The notes beneath the pieces are model-generated. The model ran no database searches and was not told the DNA's origin. It saw only the letters and a list, made by a program, of their open reading frames with translations. The translations under genes and the position numbers were made by a program. Below are positions 1-6,081 of a DNA stretch of 6,081 nt, piece after piece (the first letter of the stretch is position 1; every line of letters begins with the position of its first letter). The DNA is from Porticoccaceae bacterium UBA1117 (lineage in GTDB: Bacteria; Pseudomonadota; Gammaproteobacteria; Pseudomonadales; Porticoccaceae): NCBI GenBank assembly GCA_002313335.1, contig DCBC01000004.1, forward strand, positions 1-6,081, given 5' to 3'.

Positions 1-36
1 GTGTGCATCTCTCACATCAGCAATACTGATTGACAT
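1..36 (-). CDS. 5' end of an unidentified gene cut by the window edge (possible PLP-dependent threonine/serine dehydratase)
   Basis: An ATG at 36-34 (minus strand) opens a frame with no stop before the left edge, giving MSISIADVRDAH. The start is supported by an AAGGA ribosome binding site at 44-48, seven bases upstream, the same spacing seen before argG and the symporter gene in this window. The gene has the same orientation as argG and begins 89 bp after the argG stop. Twelve residues are too few to assign a family. The pattern (I-x-x-A/D-I/V-x-x-A-H near the N-terminus) resembles the opening of fold-type II PLP-dependent threonine/serine dehydratases as I remember them, but this is only a suggestion. 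It could equally be an unrelated gene. Confidence 0.5.
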   Translation of the reverse strand, partial: MSISIADVRDAH

Positions 37-43
37 TGATCCA

Positions 44-48
44 TCCTT
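44..48 (-). promoter_or_regulatory. Ribosome binding site of the truncated left-edge gene
   Basis: The minus strand reads AAGGA here, complementary to the 3' end of 16S rRNA, with a seven-base spacer to the ATG at 36-34. It is the main evidence that a real gene starts at the left edge. Confidence 0.5.
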
Positions 49-58
49 AACTAAATTG

Positions 59-81
59 AGCTCTAGTCTTCCGCTAGAGCT
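59..81 (-). terminator. Hairpin downstream of argG, possible weak terminator or leader structure
   Basis: AGCTCTAG (59-66) and CTAGAGCT (74-81) form a perfect 8-bp stem around a 7-base loop, about 45 bases after the argG stop and about 22 bases before the next ATG. Read leftward, the direction of argG, it is followed by a modest T-rich stretch (CAATTTAGTT), not a clean run of T. The stem is only half G/C. It may be a weak or attenuating terminator, or a structure in the leader of the next gene. Confidence 0.35.
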
Positions 82-84
82 GAG

Positions 85-111
85 TCCATATTATTGGTGC
101 GCTACTGTCAA
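85..111 (-). promoter_or_regulatory. Possible promoter for the left-edge gene
   Basis: The minus strand carries a perfect TTGACA at 111-106, just after the argG stop. The best -10 candidate is TATGGA at 90-85, with a short 15-base spacer and only three consensus matches. If used, transcription would start in the hairpin region at about 59-81, placing that structure in the leader. A perfect -35 with a poor -10 is weak evidence; it could mark an activator-dependent promoter or be chance. Confidence 0.25.
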
Positions 112-125
112 TCTGGCCCTATACC

Positions 126-1340
126 TTAAAACTTTCGACCTGCATTAGCAGCAATACGCATACGTAGCGCATTAAGTTTTATAAAACCCTCAGCATCTGC
201 CTGATTATAAGCCCCACCATCATCATCAAAAGTCGCTATATTGGCATCAAATAGGCTATCTTTAGACTGTCGGCCAACCACGCTTACACTTCCTTTATAA
301 AGTTTTATGCGGACATCACCATTAACGAATTCTTGGCTTTGGTCAATTGCCGTTTGCAACATAATTCGCTCTGGGGCCCACCAATAACCGTTATAAATTA
401 GCTTGGCGTAACGCGGCATAAGCTCATCTTTCAGATGGGCAACTTCTCGGTCCAGCGTCAGCGATTCAATCGCACGATGCGCCTTCATCATGACGGTACC
501 CGCGGGTGTCTCATAACAACCGCGAGATTTCATACCAACATAGCGATTCTCGACAATATCTAACCGACCGACCCCGTTTGCGCCAGCCACAGTATTCAAG
601 TGTTCAATAACCGTTGCTGGCGACATAGAGGTACCATCAATGGCGACAATATCGCCCTTCTCATAACTTATCGTCATGTAAGTCGCCTCATCTGGCGCTT
701 GCTCTGGCGAAACCGTCCAGCGCCACATATCATCCTCTGCCTCAGACCAAGGATCTTCGAGATTACCTCCTTCAAAGGAAATATGTAGCAAGTTGGCGTC
801 CATAGAAAAGGGTGACTTTTTACCACGTTTCATTTCCACTGGAATATTGTGCGTTTCACAATATTCCATTAATTTATCCCGTGAATTAAGATTCCATTCA
901 CGCCAAGGCGCAATTATCGTTATCCCAGGCTTTAGCGCATAAGCACCCAATTCAAATCGCACCTGATCGTTACCCTTGCCAGTCGCGCCATGTGATATGG
1001 CTTCCGCACCCGTCTCGTTAGCAATCTCGATGAGTCGTTTAGCAATGAGCGGGCGAGCAATAGAGGTGCCTAGTAAATATTCACCTTCATAAATAGTGTT
1101 GGCACGGAACATTGGAAATACAAAATCCCGAGCATACTCTTCGCGCAGGTCATCAATATAAATTTCTTTAACACCAAGAGCTTCGGCTTTTGCGCGGGCT
1201 GGTTCTACCTCTTCACCCTGCCCAATGTCAGCTGTAAAAGTAACAACTTCGCAGTTATATTCTTCTTGTAGCCATTTCACAATGACCGAAGTATCTAAAC
1301 CGCCGGAATAGGCCAGAACAACTTTTTTAACTGATGTCAC
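126..1340 (-). CDS. argG: Argininosuccinate synthase
   Basis: This cytosolic enzyme of arginine synthesis joins citrulline and aspartate, using ATP through a citrullyl-AMP intermediate, to give argininosuccinate, AMP and pyrophosphate. The 404-residue product begins with the N-type ATP pyrophosphatase loop AYSGGLDTS (residues 10-18). It also carries the conserved block [15 protein letters not shown] (116-130) and the [20 protein letters not shown] region (179-198). The length matches the short bacterial form found in Pseudomonas, not the longer E. coli form, and the protein appears complete. The start is GTG at 1340-1338, chosen because a GAGG site lies seven bases upstream and the P-loop sits at the usual distance; a nearby upstream ATG is out of frame. 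It follows the formyltransferase-domain gene on the same strand after 72 bp, so it may share that transcript or have its own promoter. I found no full ArgR box. The identification is secure. Confidence 0.98.
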   Translation of the reverse strand: MTSVKKVVLAYSGGLDTSVIVKWLQEEYNCEVVTFTADIGQGEEVEPARAKAEALGVKEIYIDDLREEYARDFVFPMFRANTIYEGEYLLGTSIARPLIAKRLIEIANETGAEAISHGATGKGNDQVRFELGAYALKPGITIIAPWREWNLNSRDKLMEYCETHNIPVEMKRGKKSPFSMDANLLHISFEGGNLEDPWSEAEDDMWRWTVSPEQAPDEATYMTISYEKGDIVAIDGTSMSPATVIEHLNTVAGANGVGRLDIVENRYVGMKSRGCYETPAGTVMMKAHRAIESLTLDREVAHLKDELMPRYAKLIYNGYWWAPERIMLQTAIDQSQEFVNGDVRIKLYKGSVSVVGRQSKDSLFDANIATFDDDGGAYNQADAEGFIKLNALRMRIAANAGRKF

Positions 1341-1347
1341 TAGGTAA

Positions 1348-1351
1348 CCTC
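1348..1351 (-). promoter_or_regulatory. Ribosome binding site fixing the GTG start of argG
   Basis: The minus strand reads GAGG (1351-1348), seven bases before the GTG at 1340. The ATG that overlaps this site is in another frame, so the GTG is the better start. Confidence 0.75.
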
Positions 1352-1412
1352 ATAGATAGTTAATTAGGCCGCAATGTTAACTCAAGCTTGCTGGGGATTC
1401 ACTGTTTGTCTA

Positions 1413-2183
1413 CTATTGATCGTATAACTTATTAATTATATCAATCTCTGATCGCTTGAATAATCTGTAGCCCATAAGATGGAACTGAGATAGCTTATGC
1501 TCAGTTGGGAAGCTGTAATAACGCCCGTATTTTACCTGCACGGTCTGCTCGATCTGACGACCATAGCCAATATTATTCACCGCAGAGGTGATGTTCTCGC
1601 AACCGGAATGATATAAATGTAGTGAATTCAACGTGTACGAAACGGAGGGTTTTAAAAGTACCGACGCGGTATCAATGACGGCTCCATTATCGATCCTAAA
1701 GTCATCAATATAGTGAAGCGTCGAACACACTTCTGTATCTTCATTAAGCATCGCATAAAAAGTAGCCATCACACCACGATAGAATGGTAAAGATCCAGAA
1801 TGGAGATTAATCACCCCGTACTTGGGTAAATCAATAATTGGCTGTTGAAGAATTAGGCCAAAGCGAATACAGACAATCAGGTCTGGTTCGCAGAGTGTTA
1901 TTTTTTTTAATCCCTTGGGCGTATTAATTTGATCGTCACAATCAGCAAAATCTTGGAGTTGACACCCTAATTGCTCTGCTAACTGAGCAAAGGTGGGGCG
2001 CCCATCATCAAGAAGTTCACGCTCAAAGATCGCTAATTCTAGCAAGTCAGAGGGTAATTCCTGAACGGGGCCAACTCTTTCTGAAATAAATAGCGAAAAA
2101 TTATGTCCTCTGAGCATCCTACTGAGATAACTCAATGCTAAATGACTCGCCAAATCTCGGTTAATTAACAGCGTTATATTCAT
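1413..2183 (-). CDS. Formyltransferase-domain protein, substrate unknown
   Basis: The 256-residue product has the formyl-transferase fold of the Fmt/PurN/ArnA group, which moves a formyl group from 10-formyltetrahydrofolate to an amine. The catalytic triad is visible: N126 and H128 in GVINLHSG, followed by the SLPFYRG folate-site loop (131-137), then D165 in RIDNGAVI. The 37-residue spacing from His to Asp fits the family. The N-terminus (MNITLLINRD) resembles the first strand of the Rossmann-like domain. There is no Fmt-type C-terminal tRNA-binding domain: Fmt is over 300 residues, and the tail here (about 170-256) matches nothing I can name. It is therefore unlikely to be Fmt, and it does not look like PurN. 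No signal peptide or membrane segment is seen. The ATG at 2183 has only a weak AGAG site eight bases upstream. It diverges from pyrC and lies upstream of argG. The family call is firm; the substrate is unknown. Confidence 0.85.
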   Translation of the reverse strand: MNITLLINRDLASHLALSYLSRMLRGHNFSLFISERVGPVQELPSDLLELAIFERELLDDGRPTFAQLAEQLGCQLQDFADCDDQINTPKGLKKITLCEPDLIVCIRFGLILQQPIIDLPKYGVINLHSGSLPFYRGVMATFYAMLNEDTEVCSTLHYIDDFRIDNGAVIDTASVLLKPSVSYTLNSLHLYHSGCENITSAVNNIGYGRQIEQTVQVKYGRYYSFPTEHKLSQFHLMGYRLFKRSEIDIINKLYDQ

Positions 2184-2210
2184 ATAAATAGCTCTACTGG
2201 CTAATTGATT

Positions 2211-2238
2211 TTGCTTACTTTTTCACAAAACCTATTAT
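2211..2238 (+). promoter_or_regulatory. Candidate sigma-70 promoter of pyrC-rnt
   Basis: TTGCTT (2211-2216) and TATTAT (2233-2238) are separated by 16 bases within the 105-bp region between the divergent formyltransferase gene and pyrC. Transcription would start near 2245 and leave a leader of about 45 bases. I found no PurR-like palindrome in the region. No equally good promoter was found for the leftward gene. Confidence 0.4.
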
Positions 2239-2288
2239 GCAGCCTTTATTTACGGTAGCATTCACATCTCATAAGCGGACCCTTTCTA

Positions 2289-3323
2289 ATGGATACCATA
2301 ACACTGATCCAACCTGACGACTGGCATCTCCACTTGCGCGATAACCAGGCTTTAAAGACTACGGTCCCAGCAGCAACAAGAAGCTTTGGTCGTGGCATTA
2401 TAATGCCAAACCTCACACCCCCAGTGACTGACGTGAAAAAGGCTAGCGCATATCGCGAGCGAATTCTTGCTCAGCGCCCTAAAGGCTCCAACTGGCAACC
2501 ATTAATGGTGCTGTATCTTACCGACAATACTAGTCCTGCTGACATTATTGCGGCCGCCGATAGCGGGTTTATCTATGGTTGCAAGTATTATCCAGCCGGT
2601 GCTACCACTAACTCTGCCTCAGGCGTTACCAATCTGGATAACATGCACGCAGTTTTTGAGGCCATGCAAGAGGTGGGGATGATTCTGCAAATGCACGGTG
2701 AAGTTACCGCGCCAGATATCGATATCTTTGACCGTGAGGCCGTATTCATTGAGCGACATTTGCGACCTCTAGTGGCGCAGTTCCCAAAGCTAAAGATTGT
2801 CATGGAACACATTACTACCAAACAAGGTGCTGATTTTGTATTGAGTGCGGGTGATAATATAGCTGCCTCCATTACGCCACAGCACTTACTGCATAACCGT
2901 AATGACATGTTGGTTGGTGGTATTCGACCCCATCTGTTTTGTCTACCTATTTTAAAACGTAACATTCATCAGCAAGCACTAATTAATATTGCGACCAGCG
3001 GTAGTCACAAAGTCTTTTTAGGAACTGATTCAGCACCTCATACTCAAGGCGCTAAAGAAAGTGCCTGTGGCTGCGCCGGCTGCTTTAGTCATCATGCCGC
3101 CATAGAGTTGTATGCCGAAGTATTTGACCAAGCAAACGCACTAGACAAACTTGAAGCTTTTGCAAGTACCAATGGTCCTAATTTTTATGGCTTGCCACAT
3201 AATCAGGTCAGTATTGAGTTGAAAAAGCAGGCTTGGCAATTGCCCGACAGCCTGCCGTTTGAAGATACCCAGGTCATTCCTCTGGGTGCGGGCACCACAC
3301 TCAACTGGAAGTTGGTGGAATAA
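2289..3323 (+). CDS. pyrC: Dihydroorotase, class II
   Basis: This zinc amidohydrolase catalyses the third step of de novo pyrimidine synthesis, the reversible cyclisation of N-carbamoyl-L-aspartate to dihydroorotate, in the cytosol. The 344-residue length fits the E. coli-type homodimeric class II enzyme (about 348). Metal ligands can be read directly: H13 and H15 in DDWHLHLRD, the carboxylated lysine K99 in [14 protein letters not shown]136 in QMHGE, H174 in MEHITT, and the catalytic aspartate D247 in FLGTDSAPH. The substrate-binding segment IIMPNLTPP (37-45) is also present. The ATG at 2289 gives the usual short lead-in to the first zinc motif. Its ribosome binding site (AAGCGGA, 2273-2279) is weak, which may suit regulated translation as in E. 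coli, though no strong occluding hairpin was found. The stop codon overlaps the start of rnt by one base, implying co-transcription. Confidence 0.98.
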   Translation: MDTITLIQPDDWHLHLRDNQALKTTVPAATRSFGRGIIMPNLTPPVTDVKKASAYRERILAQRPKGSNWQPLMVLYLTDNTSPADIIAAADSGFIYGCKYYPAGATTNSASGVTNLDNMHAVFEAMQEVGMILQMHGEVTAPDIDIFDREAVFIERHLRPLVAQFPKLKIVMEHITTKQGADFVLSAGDNIAASITPQHLLHNRNDMLVGGIRPHLFCLPILKRNIHQQALINIATSGSHKVFLGTDSAPHTQGAKESACGCAGCFSHHAAIELYAEVFDQANALDKLEAFASTNGPNFYGLPHNQVSIELKKQAWQLPDSLPFEDTQVIPLGAGTTLNWKLVE

Positions 3324-3964
3324 TGGACATTATTAATGAAACGACCGATACATTTATGGCCAAGCGCTTCCGTGGCTTTTTACCGGTTGTGGTCGATGTG
3401 GAGACGGGCGGTTTTAACTCCCACAAAAACGCCCTGCTGGAAATTGCCGCGGTTATTTTAGAAATGGACGGCCAAGGCAACCTACAAATCAAAGAAAGCT
3501 ACAGTAAAAATATTGAGCCTTTTCCAGGTGCCATTGTTGAAGATGCTGCTCTAGAATTTACCGGCATCGATCTTTTTGACCCAGAGCGTGACCCTGAGGA
3601 AGAAGGCGAGGCACTGCGTGAAATCTTCCAACCCATTCGTCAAGAAGTGTCGAGCACTGGATGTACTCGAGCGGTCATGGTCGCTCACAATGCACACTTT
3701 GATCTTGGTTTTGTCAATGCTGCGATTAATCGTTGCGATATAAAACGCAGCCCGTTTCATCCGTTTTCTTGTTTTGACACCGCCAGCCTAGCAGGACTTG
3801 CCTACGGGCAAACCGTATTAGCCAAAGCCTGCAAAGCCGCAGGAATCGATTTTAATAATCATGATGCGCACAGTGCGCTATATGACACCATCAAAACTGC
3901 AGAGCTTTTTTGCAGCATTGTTAATCGATGGAAAGAGTTGGGTGGCTGGCCACCTAATAACTAG
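3323..3964 (+). CDS. rnt: Ribonuclease T
   Basis: RNase T is a DEDDh-family 3'-5' exoribonuclease that removes the last nucleotides from tRNA, 5S and 23S rRNA precursors, takes part in tRNA end turnover, and also degrades single-stranded DNA 3' ends. It acts as a homodimer. In this 213-residue protein the catalytic set is complete: D25 and E27 in VVDVETGG, D127 in HNAHFDLGF, and H183 and D188 in HDAHSALYD. Each is two residues later than in E. coli. Phenylalanines at positions matching the E. coli substrate-stacking residues are present (F31, F79, F126, F148). The RFRGF segment (16-20) and the C-terminal NRWKELGGW are typical. The ATG lies in a TAATG overlap with the pyrC stop and is preceded by GGTGGAA (3314-3320), so translation is probably coupled. 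M12 is a less likely alternative start. A strong terminator follows about 38 bases downstream. Confidence 0.97.
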   Translation: MDIINETTDTFMAKRFRGFLPVVVDVETGGFNSHKNALLEIAAVILEMDGQGNLQIKESYSKNIEPFPGAIVEDAALEFTGIDLFDPERDPEEEGEALREIFQPIRQEVSSTGCTRAVMVAHNAHFDLGFVNAAINRCDIKRSPFHPFSCFDTASLAGLAYGQTVLAKACKAAGIDFNNHDAHSALYDTIKTAELFCSIVNRWKELGGWPPNN

Positions 3965-4001
3965 TTACTTTTCAGGATTCTGTTTTTAGGCGGATGACAT
4001 A

Positions 4002-4030
4002 AAAAAGGCCGCTATATAAGCGGCCTTTTT
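4002..4030. terminator. Bidirectional rho-independent terminator between rnt and the symporter gene
   Basis: GGCCGCT (4007-4013) pairs with AGCGGCC (4019-4025) around a 5-base loop. The stem is flanked by five or six A on the left and five T on the right, which extend the pairing. The same hairpin has a U tract when read from either strand, so it can end both the rightward pyrC-rnt transcript and the leftward symporter transcript, whose stop codon is only 12 bp away. Confidence 0.94.
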
Positions 4031-4042
4031 ACTAAATGATAA

Positions 4043-5482
4043 TTAGTTTACTTTTTCCTTCACCCAGAAATCAGCATTTTCTATACCCACGGCCTCTGGA
4101 TCAAACGTGGGATCAACTCCATCTTCAAGTTGTGCCTCGTAGTCTTTTAGCGCCAATAATGCAGGTCGCTGTAAAATTAAAATCGCTACAATATTTAACC
4201 AGGCCATAGCACCAACGCCGACATCACCTAAAGCCCATGCAAGGTCTGCAGACTTGATGCCGCCATACATAACAGATGTGAGCACTAACCACTTTAAAAA
4301 TATCATCAACCAAGGACGGTGGACTGCGCGGTTAATGAAAGTGACATTTGTTTCAGCGATGTAGTAGTAAGCTAAAATAGTAGTAAAAGCGAAGAAGAAT
4401 AACGAAATCGCCAATAGACTGGCACCTAAACCTGGCATGATCGTTTCAAAGGCGCTCTGTACATAAATAGGCCCCGCTTCTACGCCCGCCAAACCGGTAT
4501 ACAGCATTACACCGTCTGGCCCCTGCACGTTGTACAGGCCAGTGAGAAGGATCATAAAGGCAGTAGCCGTACAGACAAATAAGGTATCGATGTAAACTGA
4601 AAAGGCCTGCACTAAGCCCTGCTTGGCCGGGTGTGAAACCTCGGCTGCAGCTGCGGCATGAGGGGCTGTTCCCTGGCCCGCTTCATTAGAATAAATCCCG
4701 CGCTTAACACCCCACTGAATGGCCATACCAATAATCGCGCCATAGCCGGCGTCAAAGCCAAAGGCGCTGTCGATAATTAAACCAAACATCGCCGGAATTT
4801 TTTCGTAGTTAGCACCCATCACCACTAGAGCAATGAGAATATAGCCTAGTGCCATGACCGGCACTACGATTTGTGTAAAGCGGGCGATACGCCGAACACC
4901 ACCAAAGACAATTGCAGCAACACCAGCCGCAATGACTGAGGAAGCAACGACTGGCGGCACGCCCCAGGCATTTTCAACGGCAGCAACAATACTGTTAGCT
5001 TGTATGCCTGGTAGACAAAAGCCAACGGCAATGATGGTACACACCGCAAACAACCAGGCGTACCATTTCTGCCCCATTGCCTTCTCTATAAAGTATGCGG
5101 GACCACCGCGATACATACCTTTATCGTCTTTTTCTTTGTAGATTTGGGCCAATGTAGCTTCAACATAGGCTGTGGAGGCGCCGAGAAACGCAACCAACCA
5201 CATCCAGAACACCGCGCCTGGGCCACCCATAGCAATGGCGGTAGCAACACCTGCAATGTTTCCAGTGCCAACGCGGCCGGATAGAGAGATTGCCAAAGCC
5301 TGAAATGAAGATACACCGGAGTCAGAGCTTTTACCCTGAAACATCAATGCTATCATGTGACGGAAGTGCCGAATCTGCAAAAAGCGGGTACGGATCGAAA
5401 AATACAAACCGGTCCCCAAGCACAAATAGATAAGCGCTGAACTCCAGATGATACTGTTAAGGTAATTTACAAAGGCTTCCAC
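4043..5482 (-). CDS. Alanine/glycine:cation symporter family (AGCS) transporter
   Basis: This integral inner-membrane protein should import a small neutral amino acid such as alanine or glycine (some relatives carry glutamine) together with Na+ or H+. The 479-residue product is full length for the AGCS family. Diagnostic blocks are SGRVGTGNIAGVATAI (68-83) with GGPGAVFWMW (86-95), and GVKRGIYSNEAGQGTAPHAA (258-277), a highly characteristic family motif. About ten or eleven hydrophobic segments are visible, for example near 10-29, 73-105, 142-166, 178-198, 203-223, 296-316, 350-375, 392-409 and 425-438. The N-terminus and an acidic C-terminal tail (about 447-476) look soluble. The start is GTG at 5482-5480, set by a GGAG site seven bases upstream; the ATG overlapping that site is out of frame. 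The thioesterase gene lies 91 bp upstream on the same strand. The family is certain; substrate and coupling ion are not. Confidence 0.96.
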   Translation of the reverse strand: MEAFVNYLNSIIWSSALIYLCLGTGLYFSIRTRFLQIRHFRHMIALMFQGKSSDSGVSSFQALAISLSGRVGTGNIAGVATAIAMGGPGAVFWMWLVAFLGASTAYVEATLAQIYKEKDDKGMYRGGPAYFIEKAMGQKWYAWLFAVCTIIAVGFCLPGIQANSIVAAVENAWGVPPVVASSVIAAGVAAIVFGGVRRIARFTQIVVPVMALGYILIALVVMGANYEKIPAMFGLIIDSAFGFDAGYGAIIGMAIQWGVKRGIYSNEAGQGTAPHAAAAAEVSHPAKQGLVQAFSVYIDTLFVCTATAFMILLTGLYNVQGPDGVMLYTGLAGVEAGPIYVQSAFETIMPGLGASLLAISLFFFAFTTILAYYYIAETNVTFINRAVHRPWLMIFLKWLVLTSVMYGGIKSADLAWALGDVGVGAMAWLNIVAILILQRPALLALKDYEAQLEDGVDPTFDPEAVGIENADFWVKEKVN

Positions 5483-5489
5483 GATGTTT

Positions 5490-5493
5490 CTCC
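5490..5493 (-). promoter_or_regulatory. Ribosome binding site fixing the GTG start of the symporter gene
   Basis: The minus strand reads GGAG (5493-5490), seven bases before the GTG at 5482. The overlapping ATG just upstream is in another frame and soon leaves the coding sequence. Confidence 0.75.
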
Positions 5494-5540
5494 ATGTTCA
5501 TTATAAGATTTTTGACAATGGTACAGCTCAGTAGACCCTG

Positions 5541-5546
5541 AGTATA
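5541..5546 (-). promoter_or_regulatory. Possible -10 element upstream of the symporter gene
   Basis: The minus strand reads TATACT (5546-5541) in the 91-bp gap between the thioesterase and symporter genes, placed to give a leader of about 50 bases. No good -35 hexamer lies at the right distance. This is a weak call; the symporter gene may simply be read through from the thioesterase gene. Confidence 0.2.
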
Positions 5547-5573
5547 ATTTTAAATGCCAATAATAGTTTCTGT

Positions 5574-6053
5574 TTAAAATTCCTTGACCCCCAGTCTTAA
5601 GGGAATATCAATAACCAGTTGATTATGCTCTTGCATTATCTGATATAAATTATCTAAAAAAGGGCCCGACATTGGTGCTGTTTTTCGTGTGTTCATATCA
5701 ATGTGACCTAAGACCGTTTCATAAATTGCGCACAGCTGATCTTTTTGGTTAAGCATAACCGCCGTGAGATGAATCAATTTTTTATTAACGCGGTGCAGCC
5801 TGTAGCGCGTGACCACAACTTCGTCTAATAAACACTCCTTAACATATTTAATATTATCCTCAAGAGTAAACGAAGAAAATCCGGAGTCGAAGTATTCTGC
5901 TGAAAAACCCAGGGTGGTGGCATAAAAATCTTCAATTCCCTCACCAAATATTTGCGAATAATACAAAACATTCATATGGCCGTTTTGGTCACACATGTTT
6001 GTTTTGATTGCGATAGGTTTTGACGGGTAGGGAAAAGTAAGCTGTATAGTCAT
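5574..6053 (-). CDS. Hotdog-fold acyl-CoA thioesterase (4-hydroxybenzoyl-CoA thioesterase-like superfamily)
   Basis: The 159-residue soluble product matches single-domain hotdog thioesterases, which hydrolyse acyl-CoA to free acid and CoA. The active-site segment DQNGHMNVLYY (22-32) follows the D-x-N-G-H-M-N pattern of the family, with D22 the likely catalytic acid. The later pattern FTLEDNIKYVKEC (62-74), KKLIH (91-95), and YETVLGHIDMNTRKTAP (111-127) recalls the thioesterases associated with L-carnitine dehydrogenase and betainyl-CoA in pseudomonads, as I remember them. That substrate is inference; no carnitine gene is in the window. The ATG at 6053 is the first in frame after an in-frame TAA about nine bases upstream. 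It has no clear ribosome binding site, so translation may depend on an upstream gene beyond the right edge. The next start, M20, would remove the first strand. The gene precedes the symporter gene on the same strand, so the two may share a transcript. Confidence 0.85.
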   Translation of the reverse strand: MTIQLTFPYPSKPIAIKTNMCDQNGHMNVLYYSQIFGEGIEDFYATTLGFSAEYFDSGFSSFTLEDNIKYVKECLLDEVVVTRYRLHRVNKKLIHLTAVMLNQKDQLCAIYETVLGHIDMNTRKTAPMSGPFLDNLYQIMQEHNQLVIDIPLRLGVKEF

Positions 6054-6081
6054 AAATAGTTAAAATCCATTAATGTTCTGC

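Noticed and set aside
2..148. Plus-strand frame open from the left edge to about 148
   Set aside because: It crosses the hairpin and overlaps the 3' end of argG, its translation resembles no protein I know, and the opposite-strand start with a good ribosome binding site explains the region better.
1392..1410. Possible ArgR half-site (GTGAAT) upstream of argG
   Set aside because: Only one imperfect half of the expected palindrome is present, with no matching ATTCA arm or second box.
2714..2727. Perfect 14-bp palindrome AGATATCGATATCT in pyrC
   Set aside because: Expected by chance in several tenths of windows this size, and it simply encodes an Ile-Asp-Ile repeat.
2588..2965. Open frame of about 125 codons antisense to pyrC
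   Set aside because: It lies wholly within the secure pyrC gene, has no recognisable protein pattern and is rich in residues typical of shadow frames.
4854..5316. Further open frames overlapping the symporter gene on both strands
   Set aside because: They fall inside a highly diagnostic AGCS gene and encode composition-biased sequences without motifs.
5500..5505. Perfect TATAAT on the minus strand before the symporter gene
   Set aside because: As a -10 it would start transcription on top of the ribosome binding site at 5490-5493, and no -35 lies at a usable distance.
5527..5542. CTCAG/CTGAG hairpin between the thioesterase and symporter genes
   Set aside because: Only five base pairs and no following T run, so not a credible terminator.
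6054..6081. Possible end of an upstream gene (codons for A-E-H then TAA, minus strand)
   Set aside because: Only a few codons are visible and another frame also ends here, so no gene can be supported.

Overview
The window looks like ordinary chromosomal DNA of moderate GC content from a gammaproteobacterium, probably an aquatic or marine one related to the pseudomonad/cellvibrionad side of the class. The grounds are RNase T, an exonuclease essentially confined to Gammaproteobacteria; a class II (E. coli-type) dihydroorotase; a short-form argininosuccinate synthase of about 404 residues like that of Pseudomonas rather than the longer E. coli form; and a cation-coupled alanine/glycine symporter. 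The marine assignment is inference.

Layout, left to right. Positions 1-36 (minus strand) hold the first 12 codons of a gene that runs off the left edge. argG (126-1340, minus) makes argininosuccinate, and a gene for a small formyltransferase-domain protein of unknown substrate (1413-2183, minus) lies just upstream of it on the same strand. A 105-bp divergent intergenic region (2184-2288) separates this leftward group from the rightward pair pyrC (2289-3323) and rnt (3323-3964), which overlap by one base. A strong bidirectional rho-independent terminator (4002-4030) closes pyrC-rnt and also the leftward gene arriving from the other side, an AGCS-family amino-acid:cation symporter (4043-5482, minus). 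A hotdog-fold acyl-CoA thioesterase (5574-6053, minus) lies upstream of the symporter on the same strand, with a 91-bp gap.

Function. ArgG and PyrC act in the two biosynthetic routes that share carbamoyl phosphate (arginine and pyrimidines). RNase T matures tRNA and rRNA 3' ends. From memory, argG-motY-pyrC-rnt is the order in Pseudomonas aeruginosa, so the backbone here is conserved, with the formyltransferase in the position motY holds there. The symporter and thioesterase could belong to an amine or amino-acid uptake and catabolism unit, but nothing in the window proves it.

No transposase, integrase, CRISPR array, tRNA, rRNA or toxin-antitoxin module is visible. I found no convincing undescribed system. 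The least explained item is the formyltransferase-domain protein. No gene-free stretch exceeds about 105 bp.
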